Shown here piece after piece: positions 1 to 6,450 of a stretch of DNA of 10,323 nucleotides. Source of the DNA: Candidatus Uhrbacteria bacterium (lineage in GTDB: Bacteria > Patescibacteriota > Patescibacteriia > UBA9934 > GWF2-40-263); assembly GCA_016208545.1 (NCBI GenBank), contig JACQXU010000046.1, positions 1-10,323 of the forward strand, written 5' to 3'. Under the pieces are notes generated by a model that ran no database searches, was not told where the DNA came from, and was given only the letters and a program-made list of their open reading frames with translations. Positions within the stretch are counted from its first letter, which is position 1, and every line of letters starts with the position of its first letter. The position numbers were made by a program, and so were the translations under genes.

Positions 1-33
1 GATTCGATCTCTGCGTGTATATCTTGAACCTTT

Positions 34-113
34 GTCATTGCGAGTCCCGCCAAGGCGGGATGAAGCAATCTCTGGGATTGCTTCGTCGTCGCAAAGCTCC
101 TCCTCGCAATGAC
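34..113. repeat. Palindromic intergenic repeat, full copy
   Basis: The ends GTCATTGCGAG (34-44) and CTCGCAATGAC (103-113) are perfect 11-bp inverted repeats. Inside lie a GC-rich hairpin, TCCCGCC-aa-GGCGGGA (45-60), and a second inverted pair, GAAGCAATC / GATTGCTTC (62-70 and 76-84). The nested palindromes would fold into a branched cruciform or RNA hairpin. The motif is of the GTCATTGCGAG...GAAGCAATC type seen between genes in many bacterial genomes. No coding potential is visible here. Confidence 0.85.
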
Positions 114-160
114 GGATAAAGATATTTACGCAAAGATCGATTTTTATTGAATGATCACAG

Positions 161-255
161 ACACATGGCGGAATCTAGAATATCAACACAGAGATTGCTT
201 CGTCGGCCAGTGACCTCCTCGCAATGACGTTAATCTTCCAGATCCCGCCATGTGT
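161..255. repeat. Long inverted repeat enclosing a partial copy of the palindromic repeat
   Basis: The arms 161-176 (ACACATGGCGGAATCT) and 240-255 (AGATCCCGCCATGTGT) are complementary except at one position. They enclose a half-copy of the upstream palindrome at 191-228, which keeps the GATTGCTTCGTCG and CTCCTCGCAATGAC parts but lacks the left half. The arrangement looks like one repeat inside, or grown onto, another. No gene is seen. Confidence 0.7.
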
Positions 256-340
256 CCTGAAGTGGTTCGACATCCATCACATAGCAAGGAGGAGATGCTA
301 CGGACGGACATCAAACCGCTTCAGAAAGCAATAGAAAAGA

Positions 341-375
341 AGCTGGAGAAGCTGAAGAGGCTGAAGAAGTTGGAG
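341..375 (+). repeat. GAAGCTGAAG-type purine-rich repeat tract, copy 1
   Basis: Imperfect tandem units of about 12 nt built on GCTGAAGA/GCTGGAGA. Related tracts occur at 482-506 in the same orientation and at 877-918 in the opposite orientation, so the four-helix-bundle gene lies between inverted tracts. In frame, copy 1 reads as a Lys/Leu/Glu-rich peptide at the end of a 42-codon reading frame (250-378), but that frame has no credible ribosome binding site. The rest of 256-340 and 376-480 shows no recognised gene. Confidence 0.6.
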
Positions 376-412
376 TAATTTGACTGCAATTCTTTCTAAT
401 TCTGAACGTCGC

Positions 413-441
413 AATTTATCATATTTTGGAAGAAATGTCAA
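413..441 (-). promoter_or_regulatory. Possible leftward promoter
   Basis: Read on the minus strand, a perfect TTGACA (436-441) lies 17 nt from TAAATT (413-418), a 4/6 match to TATAAT. Transcription would run left into the repeat region 1-400, where no gene is recognised. Either a small RNA or a gene beyond the left edge could be the target, or the match is chance in AT-rich sequence. Confidence 0.25.
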
Positions 442-481
442 GGGATATAACAAAAAACACCCATTTTTGGGCGGAAAAGAG

Positions 482-506
482 GCTGGAGAAGCTGAAGAAG
501 TTGGAG
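482..506 (+). repeat. GAAGCTGAAG-type repeat tract, copy 2
   Basis: Direct copy of the tract at 341-375, one unit shorter. It lies just beyond the 3' end of the minus-strand four-helix-bundle gene (stop at 518). Confidence 0.6.
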
Positions 507-517
507 AGGTTAAAAAA

Positions 518-874
518 CTAACAATTCATTTTTGCAATAAATGATCTAATCATGTGCATGATCTCATTCATTTCCAAACGAAGTTTTGTTTCCTTAACTT
601 TATCGCAATATCCAAGTCTTTCACAAATTTCTAACTGCGTTTGTAATTCAGCACAGGAAGCAATTGATCGAAATAAATAAACACGAAAGTCCTTGCCACT
701 TGATCGCATTTTCCCTTCAGATATATTAGACGGTATTGAAACACTTGCACGTCTCATTTGTGATATCAAACCGTATTTTTCTTCATCAGGCAACGACTTT
801 GTAAGTCTATAAATCTCTTCAACTAAATTCATCAATCGTTTCCAAATTTCAAGTTCTCTATATTCATGTTCCAT
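518..874 (-). CDS. Four-helix-bundle protein, 23S rRNA intervening-sequence protein (S23/IVP) family
   Basis: A 118-residue soluble protein. Family hallmarks are the ELEIWKR start (about residues 7-13), an aromatic/Leu-rich first helix, LPDEEKYGLISQMRRAS (about 28-44), and VSIPSNISEG (45-54). Helical segments containing YLFRSIASCAELQTQLE follow. Length is normal for the family. Members were first noted as ORFs inside insertions in 23S rRNA genes, but many are free-standing, and the Avd protein of diversity-generating retroelements has the same fold. No rRNA, reverse transcriptase or template repeat is visible here, so the role is unknown. The start at 874 fits the family N-terminus although no Shine-Dalgarno is evident. 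Purine-rich repeat tracts flank the gene on both sides in inverted orientation, and the gene follows the Wzz-like gene after 44 nt. Confidence 0.85.
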   Translation of the reverse strand: MEHEYRELEIWKRLMNLVEEIYRLTKSLPDEEKYGLISQMRRASVSIPSNISEGKMRSSGKDFRVYLFRSIASCAELQTQLEICERLGYCDKVKETKLRLEMNEIMHMIRSFIAKMNC

Positions 875-876
875 AC

Positions 877-918
877 TTCTGCTTCTTTAGCCTCTTCAGC
901 TTCTACAGCTTCTCTACT
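877..918 (-). repeat. GAAGCTGAAG-type repeat tract, copy 3 (inverted)
   Basis: On the minus strand this reads as AGAAGCTGTAGAAGCTGAAG followed by AGGCTAAAGAAGCAGA. It is the same unit as at 341-375 and 482-506, but inverted. It fills almost the entire gap between the Wzz-like gene and the four-helix-bundle gene and ends just before that gene's start codon, where it may supply weak purine-rich ribosome contact. Confidence 0.6.
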
Positions 919-1554
919 CTACTCATGCACAAATTGATGCCTTTTTCGAAGACGTTCAGATTGAAGTAAAACATAACCGATGCCGACAAAGCCGGCTAAG
1001 AAAAATCCTGACAAAATGTTTGCAAGTATGTTTGGTTTAACAGGCCAGCGTGAATTTAGTGGAGCGTCGATCAATCGAACTTGGACATTTCCGCCGGACG
1101 TAAATTCTGAAACTCGATTGGTTAACACAAATGCAACAGCGCGGACGATTTGTTCGGCTTGTTTTATGTCTTGATGATAAGCTGAAATAGTGAGTAGACC
1201 GGATCCGCGTGAAACTGTTGCAGAAACTGTTTTGCTCCAAGCGTGGCGACGCTTAACATCATCGAGTGGAAAAACGTCTTCATCAATATCAAAACCGCTT
1301 TTCATAACTTGATCAAAAAATGTGCTCGTATAAATTATTGTTGAAAGATTTTCAGCAATACGCTCTTCAGAACGAGACGCTGTGTAGGCGTCAACTTGAG
1401 TTCCGATGTTTTGTAAAATAAGCAAACGCGCTGTTGAAGCGTATCGAAGCGGCTGAACAAATGAAATGACAAGCGACAAAACAAGGCCGAGCAAACCAAA
1501 CATGATTATTGTTTGCCAGGCGTTTGTGAGATCGCGTAAGTGGTTAGAAGGCAT
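919..1554 (-). CDS. Wzz/chain-length-determinant-like membrane protein
   Basis: A 211-residue protein with the two-span layout of the Wzz/YveK family. TM1 is at about residues 15-33, an extracytoplasmic domain at about 35-175, and TM2 at about 176-197, followed by a basic cytoplasmic tail (RLRKRH). The segment before TM2, RLIDAPLNSRWPVKPN (160-175), matches the proline-rich motif that precedes the second membrane segment in this family. Family members set polysaccharide chain length or act as adaptors for a tyrosine kinase. There is no kinase domain fused here and no glycosyltransferase in the window, so the substrate is unknown. The start at 1554 has no Shine-Dalgarno, and a terminator hairpin ends 5 nt upstream, so expression may need its own promoter or read-through. 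Confidence 0.7.
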   Translation of the reverse strand: MPSNHLRDLTNAWQTIIMFGLLGLVLSLVISFVQPLRYASTARLLILQNIGTQVDAYTASRSEERIAENLSTIIYTSTFFDQVMKSGFDIDEDVFPLDDVKRRHAWSKTVSATVSRGSGLLTISAYHQDIKQAEQIVRAVAFVLTNRVSEFTSGGNVQVRLIDAPLNSRWPVKPNILANILSGFFLAGFVGIGYVLLQSERLRKRHQFVHE

Positions 1555-1558
1555 AATG

Positions 1559-1638
1559 AAAAAAGTAGCAGGTATTAAGTAGTAAGTATTAGGTATACAC
1601 GCTTTTATTTTTACGCATATACTTACTACCTGCTACTT
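1559..1638 (-). terminator. Strong hairpin with T tract after the PDZ-protein gene
   Basis: On the minus strand, a contiguous 20-nt arm (1619-1638) pairs with 1582-1589 (8 bp) and 1563-1574 (12 bp), leaving a 7-nt bulge (1575-1581). It is followed by six T residues (1559-1564). This has the form of a Rho-independent terminator for transcripts leaving the HtrA-like gene. It ends only 5 nt before the Wzz-like start codon, so it should attenuate read-through into that gene. Confidence 0.6.
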
Positions 1639-1657
1639 ACTACTTTACTACCTTTTT
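1559..1657 (-). repeat. GGTAGTAAGTATATGCGTA repeat, copy 1
   Basis: On the minus strand this contains GGTAGTAAGTATATGCGTA, then GTATACCTAATAC, TACTACTTAATACC and a C/T-rich end. Nearly the same series occurs on the plus strand at 3573-3645. The two copies are therefore inverted relative to each other and flank the block holding the HtrA-like and multi-span genes. The repeat fills nearly the whole 106-nt gap between two genes. Confidence 0.8.
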
Positions 1658-1660
1658 TCT

Positions 1661-2701
1661 TTACTTCAAAATCACCTCAACCGTTTTCACTTCTCCAGCG
1701 CGATCAAAAGTGATTGAAATTTTGTCGCCAACTTTATACTCCTCGAGAATTTCATCAAGTCCTTTTGTGCTGTTAAGCGATTCCACATTTATCGTCAAAA
1801 TAATATCACCAACTTGAAACCATTTATTTTTTGAATTTCCGTAAACAAGCGCACCATTTTTCAAACCGCGACTTAATTTGAACGAAATGTCAACTTGATG
1901 ACTCAAGTCAACATAATTCACACCAAGCGACGCGCGGGAAATTTTTTTCGTTTCAAGCAAAGAACGAAAAGCCGGCAAAATACTTTCAAACGGCAGAACA
2001 ATTCGATCTTGTCCAAATCCAATCACGTCTCCACTCAAATTAAAAACCAAAAATCCTTCTGAAATTTCTTTGTCCAATAATAAACGACGTTGAGGTTTAT
2101 CAGAGGAACCCGATTCTGCTTGCGGCCAAACGTGTTCACTGATGGTCGCTGGCAAAAACGCGCGAGATGATTCCACCACAAAAACCTGTTCTCCAAGTCG
2201 CGTTTCCCTGCCATTTCCAAAAGACGCAACAGGCAAATTATGCGCGTCGAGTTTCAAAAATAATGTTTGTGTTATTGAATCGTAAACGCTTTCAGAAACT
2301 GAATACATTTCACCATTCGCTAAAACGCGCGCAGTTTTGAAAGATGAAACGCGTGATGGATCAATAGAAACAATCGCGACCCAACCATCAGTTGTGAGAA
2401 TCACACCGCGATCAGAAATATCATCTGAAGAATAACCAAGCGGACCGGCCATTGTTCGATAAATTTCAACAACACTTGGAAGCGATGATTCAATCAAACC
2501 TGCCACAGCTTCGTTGTATGAAGACGGAACGTTACGAGGTTTTTCTTGATCAACACGAAGCGGCGCTGTTAATTCAGAAAGCTGAAATGCGTAATCTGAA
2601 AGATATGAAGATGTCCAAGCAGTGCCCAAAATACCGCTCGCGGCGCCAAGAACGACCGAAAGTAAAACTGTGTAGATAAGTGTTCGAAAAGAGGAAGACA
2701 T
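1661..2701 (-). CDS. Membrane-anchored HtrA-like PDZ protein with degenerate protease domain
   Basis: 346 residues from the chosen start. An N-terminal hydrophobic segment (about 6-27) is a signal anchor. Residues about 73-240 follow the HtrA/DegP trypsin-fold pattern: SLPSVVEI, DRGVILTTDGWVAIVS, DSITQTLFLKLDAHNLPVASFGNG, RLGEQVFVVE and NLSGDVIGF. A PDZ domain follows (about 255-346: ASLGVNYVDL, GALVYGNS, FQVGDIILTIN, KISITFDRAGEVKTVEV). By hand alignment, the catalytic His position (usually NHVV) falls in AIVSID with no His. The Asp of TDLAVLK corresponds to TQTLFLK, so it is Gln. The GNSGGPLV serine region reads EISEGFLV, where the Ser may survive. The protein is therefore probably a scaffold or sensor rather than a protease. 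The start at 2701 is preferred because translation from 2770 would code through a repeat. No Shine-Dalgarno is seen. Confidence 0.7.
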   Translation of the reverse strand: MSSSFRTLIYTVLLSVVLGAASGILGTAWTSSYLSDYAFQLSELTAPLRVDQEKPRNVPSSYNEAVAGLIESSLPSVVEIYRTMAGPLGYSSDDISDRGVILTTDGWVAIVSIDPSRVSSFKTARVLANGEMYSVSESVYDSITQTLFLKLDAHNLPVASFGNGRETRLGEQVFVVESSRAFLPATISEHVWPQAESGSSDKPQRRLLLDKEISEGFLVFNLSGDVIGFGQDRIVLPFESILPAFRSLLETKKISRASLGVNYVDLSHQVDISFKLSRGLKNGALVYGNSKNKWFQVGDIILTINVESLNSTKGLDEILEEYKVGDKISITFDRAGEVKTVEVILK

Positions 2702-2703
2702 AT

Positions 2704-2795
2704 AATAATGACTAATTTCCAATGACAAATGCCCAATTTGACGTCTTATCAGTAGACATTCATTGGTCATTGATCATTTAACATTTGACATTCTT
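2704..2795. repeat. Imperfect palindromic AATGACNAATG repeat
   Basis: The left part (CCAATGACAAATG, 2717-2729) and the right part (CATTCATTGGTCATTG, around 2758-2773) can pair imperfectly. The whole gap between the multi-span and PDZ genes is made of TGAC/AATG units. The sequence stays open in the PDZ gene frame up to 2770, but its repeat character argues that it is untranslated. Confidence 0.55.
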
Positions 2796-2796
2796 G

Positions 2797-3561
2797 TCAT
2801 AGCCAATTCGCGCTGGCGACAATCAAAATAAGTAAAATCGCGGATGTAATTAGATACCGAAGTGCGACTTGTTTTGAGAGCTTATGGCGGACTTCGGCTC
2901 GTGTCAATCCTAGAAACAAATAAAAAAATAATGTGATGAGCGCGGCATTGGTGTACAAACCGCTTGGCAAAAACGCGAGTGTGACAAAAAATTCTGTTGT
3001 AAGAATCGAGCCAGCGATCGCGTACGGCTTCGATCTTGCTTCGTCAACCTTGCTCACCCAAAGAGTTCCGTACAAAATAAAAAGTGAAAGCAGAAAAAAA
3101 ATCGGCGCGAGCGCCCAAAGAGGTGTTTGAACAAGAAGATTGACTCCGTAAGCAACCGACGACAGAAAAAAAATCGTGAGGACGTTCAACAAAAGAGTCA
3201 GATATTCAATCGAATACGGCTGATACTGACTTGTGAGATGAGTGAATTGAAAAATATATTCGGAAAACAAAACAAGAAACAAAACTGATAAAATCGCTAG
3301 CGCAAGAGAAATTGTCGGTTGTTCAAATAAAAAAATCATTCCAAAAGACGCGAGCAAATACAAAATTGGAGTTCCAAGAAAATGCCAAAATTGAAATGTG
3401 CGAACTTTGAAGTGAAGCAAACGCGCGTACAAAAGCGCGATCAAAATAATCGTGATCGCCAAACTCAAAAGAGGAGGAAACCAAATCAAAAATAGCGACG
3501 CAAAACCGAGCGAAGCAATAAGTCCGATTGCAAATGGTGTAAGACGGTGAATGAGGATCAT
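2797..3561 (-). CDS. Polytopic membrane protein of unknown function
   Basis: 254 residues, very hydrophobic, with about eight or nine predicted spans (roughly residues 10-28, 31-48, 59-79, 84-104, 118-140, 148-169, 180-202, 203-220 and 235-254). Loops are short, and a basic loop precedes the last span (RAEVRHKLSKQ). I do not recognise the family, and no transporter signature or catalytic motif is evident. A palindromic repeat separates it from the upstream 244-residue gene. Downstream the HtrA-like gene follows after 95 nt, so co-transcription with that gene is likely. The start at 3561 lacks a Shine-Dalgarno; the sequence before it is the edge of a TACCAACTACCAACT repeat. Confidence 0.75.
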   Translation of the reverse strand: MILIHRLTPFAIGLIASLGFASLFLIWFPPLLSLAITIILIALLYARLLHFKVRTFQFWHFLGTPILYLLASFGMIFLFEQPTISLALAILSVLFLVLFSEYIFQFTHLTSQYQPYSIEYLTLLLNVLTIFFLSSVAYGVNLLVQTPLWALAPIFFLLSLFILYGTLWVSKVDEARSKPYAIAGSILTTEFFVTLAFLPSGLYTNAALITLFFYLFLGLTRAEVRHKLSKQVALRYLITSAILLILIVASANWL

Positions 3562-3572
3562 AGTTGGTAGTT

Positions 3573-3645
3573 GGTAGTAAGTATATGCGTAAGAACAAAA
3601 AGCGAGTATACCTAATACCTACTACTTAATACCTTACTACTTTTT
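3573..3645 (+). repeat. GGTAGTAAGTATATGCGTA repeat, copy 2
   Basis: Plus-strand copy of the repeat at 1559-1657, in the opposite orientation. The arms GTAAGTAT (3577-3584) and ATACCTAC (3615-3622) pair with one mismatch, and GGTA/TACC extends the stem across a bulge, as in copy 1. The repeat extends over the stop codon of the neighbouring gene (3637-3639), so the last codons of that gene lie within it. No T tract follows the hairpin on the minus strand, so this copy is not an obvious terminator for the minus-strand genes. Confidence 0.8.
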
Positions 3646-4371
3646 ATTTTCAACTTCCGCAACTACTTTCCCGCGGACAACAACACTTCCCTCTTTATAT
3701 TCAACTTCCTCAATCTGCACATACGATCCTAAAATTTTGTTTGCGTCAGCTAGCTGATCTTTCACAAACGATTGCAAAAATAAAGCAGTGAACGAATCTG
3801 GCACTGATAAAGAACCGATTTTTAATTCTTCAGGAATCAACTCAACTGCGCCATCTTTGATATTCGCTTTGACGGAAAGTGTGAGGGCTGTTCCGGATTC
3901 TGAATTGGAAAGCGGCAAGAAAAAAGTAAATCCACGATCAGACGAAATTGACACTTGCGATAATCCAGCGTCAATCAATCCATCAGCGCTCGATTCAAGA
4001 ATTGATCGAAGAGAAGCTGTAAGCGATTCTTCGGTTAATGTAAGTGAAATTGTTTCGTTTACAGAACCTGTTTTGAGTTTTGACAAAACTTGCTCCTCGA
4101 GAACTTTTTCAATTGGCACGCCGGGATTTACCAAACGTTCTGGTTCTGGTTTGTCAAAAGCAAATTTACTAAACACAGGAACTTCAACAAGTCCTGTTGA
4201 CGCAACAGCCCACACAGCCGCAAATAGCAATCCAACAATCACGATAAAAATCAAAATCGTGCAATTTCGAAATGGATGACGTTTTTTTGTGGAGCTAATT
4301 TCTTTTATCACCTCACCTTTCATCTGTTGCAATTCTTCTTTTACTTCAGAGCCTTTTTCGATCCTTGTCAT
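3637..4371 (-). CDS. Single-span membrane protein with extracytoplasmic domain, function unknown
   Basis: 244 residues. A charged cytoplasmic N-terminus (about 1-34) is followed by one membrane segment (about 37-58) and an external domain of about 185 residues. The domain contains SLTLTEESLTASLRS, a stretch of alternating strands (VSISSDRGFTFFLPL, LTLSVKANIKDGAVELIP) and a final strand pair (VQIEEVEYKEGSVVVRGKV). This general pattern recalls YpmS/DUF2140-type or lipid-binding tubular domains, but I cannot assign a family. The start codon overlaps the stop of the preceding gene (ATGA at 4368-4371), which indicates translational coupling and explains the missing Shine-Dalgarno. Third gene of the permease operon. 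Confidence 0.75.
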   Translation of the reverse strand: MTRIEKGSEVKEELQQMKGEVIKEISSTKKRHPFRNCTILIFIVIVGLLFAAVWAVASTGLVEVPVFSKFAFDKPEPERLVNPGVPIEKVLEEQVLSKLKTGSVNETISLTLTEESLTASLRSILESSADGLIDAGLSQVSISSDRGFTFFLPLSNSESGTALTLSVKANIKDGAVELIPEELKIGSLSVPDSFTALFLQSFVKDQLADANKILGSYVQIEEVEYKEGSVVVRGKVVAEVENKK

Positions 4372-4775
4372 ATTGTCGCTAATAATTCAACAAAACTTTT
4401 GAAACTAACTGAAAAATCTTTTTGCGAACGAAGATCTGCTTGCAACTGACTTAACGCGACAGCGAGTTCAAGATGTATTTCCTTAAACTCTGATGGCACG
4501 CGAAGCGCAAGCAATTCAGAAAGAGTATTTTCAACTAAAACTAACCGAGCAATGTCATTTTCAGCAGTGCCAAACGATACTTCAAATTTTTTCCCAATCG
4601 TTTTTATACTGTTTGTATATTCTTGCGATGAAACTGGTGTTATAAATTGCTGAGAAATTTCTGCTGGTTTGAACGAATCCGTCAAACTAAAAAACATGAA
4701 CACAACCAGTCCAACTGTAAGCAAAATAAGAATCGGAAGAAAAAAAGTTCGGTGATGATGGTGAAAAATGTTCAT
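4368..4775 (-). CDS. Small single-span membrane protein of unknown function
   Basis: 135 residues. A short His-rich N-terminus (FHHHH, residues 4-8) precedes one membrane segment (about 12-31). A mostly helical extracytoplasmic part follows, with SLTDSFKPAEI, LVENTLSELLALRVPSEF, and KEIHLELAVALSQLQADLRS. I do not recognise the family. It overlaps the upstream permease gene by 4 nt (4772-4775) and the downstream gene by 4 nt (4368-4371), so all three are probably translated from one mRNA and may form a membrane complex. The His cluster could bind metal, but it lies next to the membrane on the cytoplasmic side and may have no function. Confidence 0.75.
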   Translation of the reverse strand: MNIFHHHHRTFFLPILILLTVGLVVFMFFSLTDSFKPAEISQQFITPVSSQEYTNSIKTIGKKFEVSFGTAENDIARLVLVENTLSELLALRVPSEFKEIHLELAVALSQLQADLRSQKDFSVSFKSFVELLATI

Positions 4776-5782
4776 ACTGAATTTTTAAATGCGTCTTCGA
4801 CAACAACGGCTACCATTGTTGCAAGTGGAATCGCGAGAATCGCGCCAATTATTCCTCCAACTTTGAGTCCGATGAGAAGCGCGAGAATGCTCAAGATCGG
4901 ACTTAGTCCTGTCACTTTTTGCATTATTTTTGGCACGAGCACGTTATTTTCTATTTGTTGGATAACTAAATACAAAAACACAACACCAATTCCAATAAAT
5001 GTAGATTGAGCAAATCCAATAATCGCGGCTGGAATAAGTGAAACAATCGGCCCGACGTAAGGCACAATTTCAAAAAGTCCTGCAAGAACCGCAAGCAAAA
5101 GCGCATATGGAACTCCCAAAAGTTTAAGTCCGATATAAACCACCAAGCCGACAAAAAATCCAAGAATGATTTGCCCGCGCAACCACGCGCCGATTTTTGC
5201 CTGCATTTTTTTAAGAAGCTGTGTTATGTACGGCTGATATTCAACTGGCGCCAAAGTTTTGAAATATTTTCTCATGCTGTCTTCTTCAACAACCATGTAA
5301 AACGCAAGAACAAGCACAATTAGAAGCGCGGCAAGTCCTCCAAAAAAACCTTTGACTGTTGTGAAAAGTGAACTCGCGGAAGCTGTGATGTTTTGTTGGA
5401 ATGACTGAATGCTGTTTGTTATGTTTTCAAGAAATTGATGTTTTGCTTGAAATTGAACAAAAAAATCAAATGTGTCGGTTGAACGCAAAGAAATGTTTTG
5501 AACTAGTTGAACAGATTGTTCGGCAATGATCGGAGCCAAGACAATAATAATGACTGATGTAAGCGCAAGAAGAATTGTGTAAACGATAAGCACAGCCAGG
5601 CCGCGCGGAATGCGATTTTTGGCAAACCAGTCGGCAAACGGATCAATCACTGACGCGAGCATTATCGCGACAACCAAAATCGCAACAATTTCGCGGATGT
5701 ACCACAAAAACCACAAACCGAGAATAATGATAACGGCTTTGATGAAAGTGCTGGTTGAGATGTTGATCGTGTTTGAGGACAT
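4772..5782 (-). CDS. AI-2E family (PerM/YdiK/TqsA-like) membrane transporter
   Basis: 336 residues, near the usual length of the AI-2E transporter family. Hydrophobic pairs lie at about 12-46 and 60-85. A soluble loop (about 86-140) precedes further spans at about 147-165, 203-223 and 225-260, with the last group at about 263-330. Conserved features are FEIVPYVGPIVSLIPA (237-252), QQIENNVLVPKIMQKVTGLSP (275-295) and GAILAIPLA (313-321). Members export autoinducer-2 or act in ion or drug efflux; the substrate cannot be predicted, and CPR-type bacteria widely carry such genes without a LuxS pathway. It heads a three-gene operon with 4-nt overlaps. An extended -10 promoter lies just upstream. 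There is no Shine-Dalgarno before the ATG at 5782. Confidence 0.88.
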   Translation of the reverse strand: MSSNTINISTSTFIKAVIIILGLWFLWYIREIVAILVVAIMLASVIDPFADWFAKNRIPRGLAVLIVYTILLALTSVIIIVLAPIIAEQSVQLVQNISLRSTDTFDFFVQFQAKHQFLENITNSIQSFQQNITASASSLFTTVKGFFGGLAALLIVLVLAFYMVVEEDSMRKYFKTLAPVEYQPYITQLLKKMQAKIGAWLRGQIILGFFVGLVVYIGLKLLGVPYALLLAVLAGLFEIVPYVGPIVSLIPAAIIGFAQSTFIGIGVVFLYLVIQQIENNVLVPKIMQKVTGLSPILSILALLIGLKVGGIIGAILAIPLATMVAVVVEDAFKNSV

Positions 5783-5802
5783 TGGAATAAAGCTTTAAAA
5801 AA

Positions 5803-5811
5803 AGTATATCA
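5803..5811 (-). promoter_or_regulatory. Extended -10 promoter of the permease operon
   Basis: On the minus strand the sequence is TGATATACT, an extended -10 (TGn) followed by TATACT, which matches 5/6 of TATAAT. It lies about 20 nt before the permease ATG, so the transcript would have a very short leader. No good -35 is seen at 17 nt. A 12-bp palindrome occupies that space instead. Confidence 0.5.
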
Positions 5812-5814
5812 CAG

Positions 5815-5826
5815 AGTCACGTGACT
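5815..5826. promoter_or_regulatory. Perfect 12-bp palindrome, candidate operator
   Basis: AGTCACGTGACT is self-complementary over all 12 positions. It lies just upstream of the extended -10 element of the permease operon, where an activator or repressor dimer could act. The plus-strand tmRNA promoter begins about 50 nt away. No regulator gene is in the window. Confidence 0.35.
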
Positions 5827-5843
5827 ATGGAACGATCTTTTGT

Positions 5844-5953
5844 TTCTGACCTCTGATTTCTGACATCTGACATTTGACAAAAACGCGAAAACTCTGTATC
5901 GTCAAGCGACGAGAGTTGGAATTATTCCAACATCTGACCTCTGACGTCTGACT
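5844..5953. repeat. TCTGAC-type short tandem repeats
   Basis: Units of about 8-9 nt on the theme TCTGACCTCTGA occur at 5844-5879 and again at 5931-5953. A related fragment in inverted orientation (CGTCAGATGTCAGAC, 6441-6455) lies on the far side of the tmRNA gene. Between the two clusters is a perfect hairpin GTTGGAAT-t-ATTCCAAC (5915-5931) in the likely pre-tmRNA leader. The first cluster supplies the -35 box of the tmRNA promoter. Confidence 0.6.
5874..5902 (+). promoter_or_regulatory. Promoter of the tmRNA gene
   Basis: A perfect TTGACA (5874-5879), a 17-nt spacer, then TATCGT (5897-5902, 4/6). Transcription would start near 5909, giving a pre-tmRNA with about 50 extra 5' nucleotides. RNase P would remove them at 5962, as is usual for tmRNA. 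Confidence 0.6.
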
Positions 5954-5961
5954 TCTTAACT

Positions 5962-6351
5962 GGGGCTGATCGGTATCGATGGAAGATCCTTACATTGTGA
6001 TCAAGCCGAGGCTGTGTGTTTCCTCGTTAATCCGACGCACAAGACGATAACTGCAAACAACGTCATTGCGAAAATTAAGAACGCGTTTCGCGTTCCAACA
6101 TTCGCTCCTGTTCTCGCTTAATAAGCGAGAACCGTCCGCCTCGATGATGCTCAATAATCGAATCGCGGCGTCATAAATGTGAGCTGGAAAGTGCTGTCGT
6201 TGGTCTCGCACTTTTAAGAATTGCGATCAACACCTGCACGCGTATTTGTTTCCACTTCAAGCGCGCGCTTGCAAACAAGTGGAAATGAGCTTGGAAAAAT
6301 CACAGTGTGAAGCCTTACCAGACCGGGGTTCAATTCCCCGCAGTTCCACCA
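5962..6351 (+). ncRNA. ssrA: Transfer-messenger RNA (tmRNA)
   Basis: tmRNA rescues stalled ribosomes with SmpB and adds a degradation tag. The ends form an alanine-tRNA-like acceptor: GGGGCTG (5962-5968) pairs with CAGTTCC (6341-6347), including the G3-U pair that alanyl-tRNA synthetase recognises. Discriminator A and an encoded CCA follow, ending at 6351. The T arm CGGGG-TTCAATT-CCCCG lies at 6324-6340. The tag frame starts at the resume codon GCA (6053) after CGATAACT. It begins ANNVIAKIKN, ends FAPVLA, has 22 codons (6053-6118) and stops with two TAA codons (6119-6124). The stops lie in the loop of a perfect hairpin (TTCTCGCT-TAATA-AGCGAGAA, 6111-6131), as expected for helix 5. At about 390 nt it has a normal size for a one-piece tmRNA. 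Confidence 0.95.
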
Positions 6352-6387
6352 ACTAAAAAAACTGTGGCTTGCCACGGTTTTTTTAGT
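6352..6387. terminator. Bidirectional terminator between tmRNA and the aminopeptidase gene
   Basis: The arms 6352-6367 (ACTAAAAAAACTGTGG) and 6372-6387 (CCACGGTTTTTTTAGT) pair over 16 positions with a single G-T wobble and a 4-nt loop (CTTG). T tracts lie on either strand, so it can end the tmRNA transcript and also transcripts arriving from the minus-strand aminopeptidase. Confidence 0.85.
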
Positions 6388-6410
6388 TATGTTATGAGTG
6401 AAATCTTTGA

Positions 6411-6445
6411 AATTAAAAAAGACGTCCTTCGTTTGAAGAAACGTC
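6411..6445 (-). terminator. Terminator of the smpB-aminopeptidase operon
   Basis: On the minus strand, GACGTTTCTTC-AAAC-GAAGGACGTC forms a stem of about 10 bp with one bulged T and one wobble. Six T residues follow (6415-6420). It begins a few nucleotides after the aminopeptidase stop codon (6451-6453). Confidence 0.7.
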
Positions 6446-6450
6446 AGATG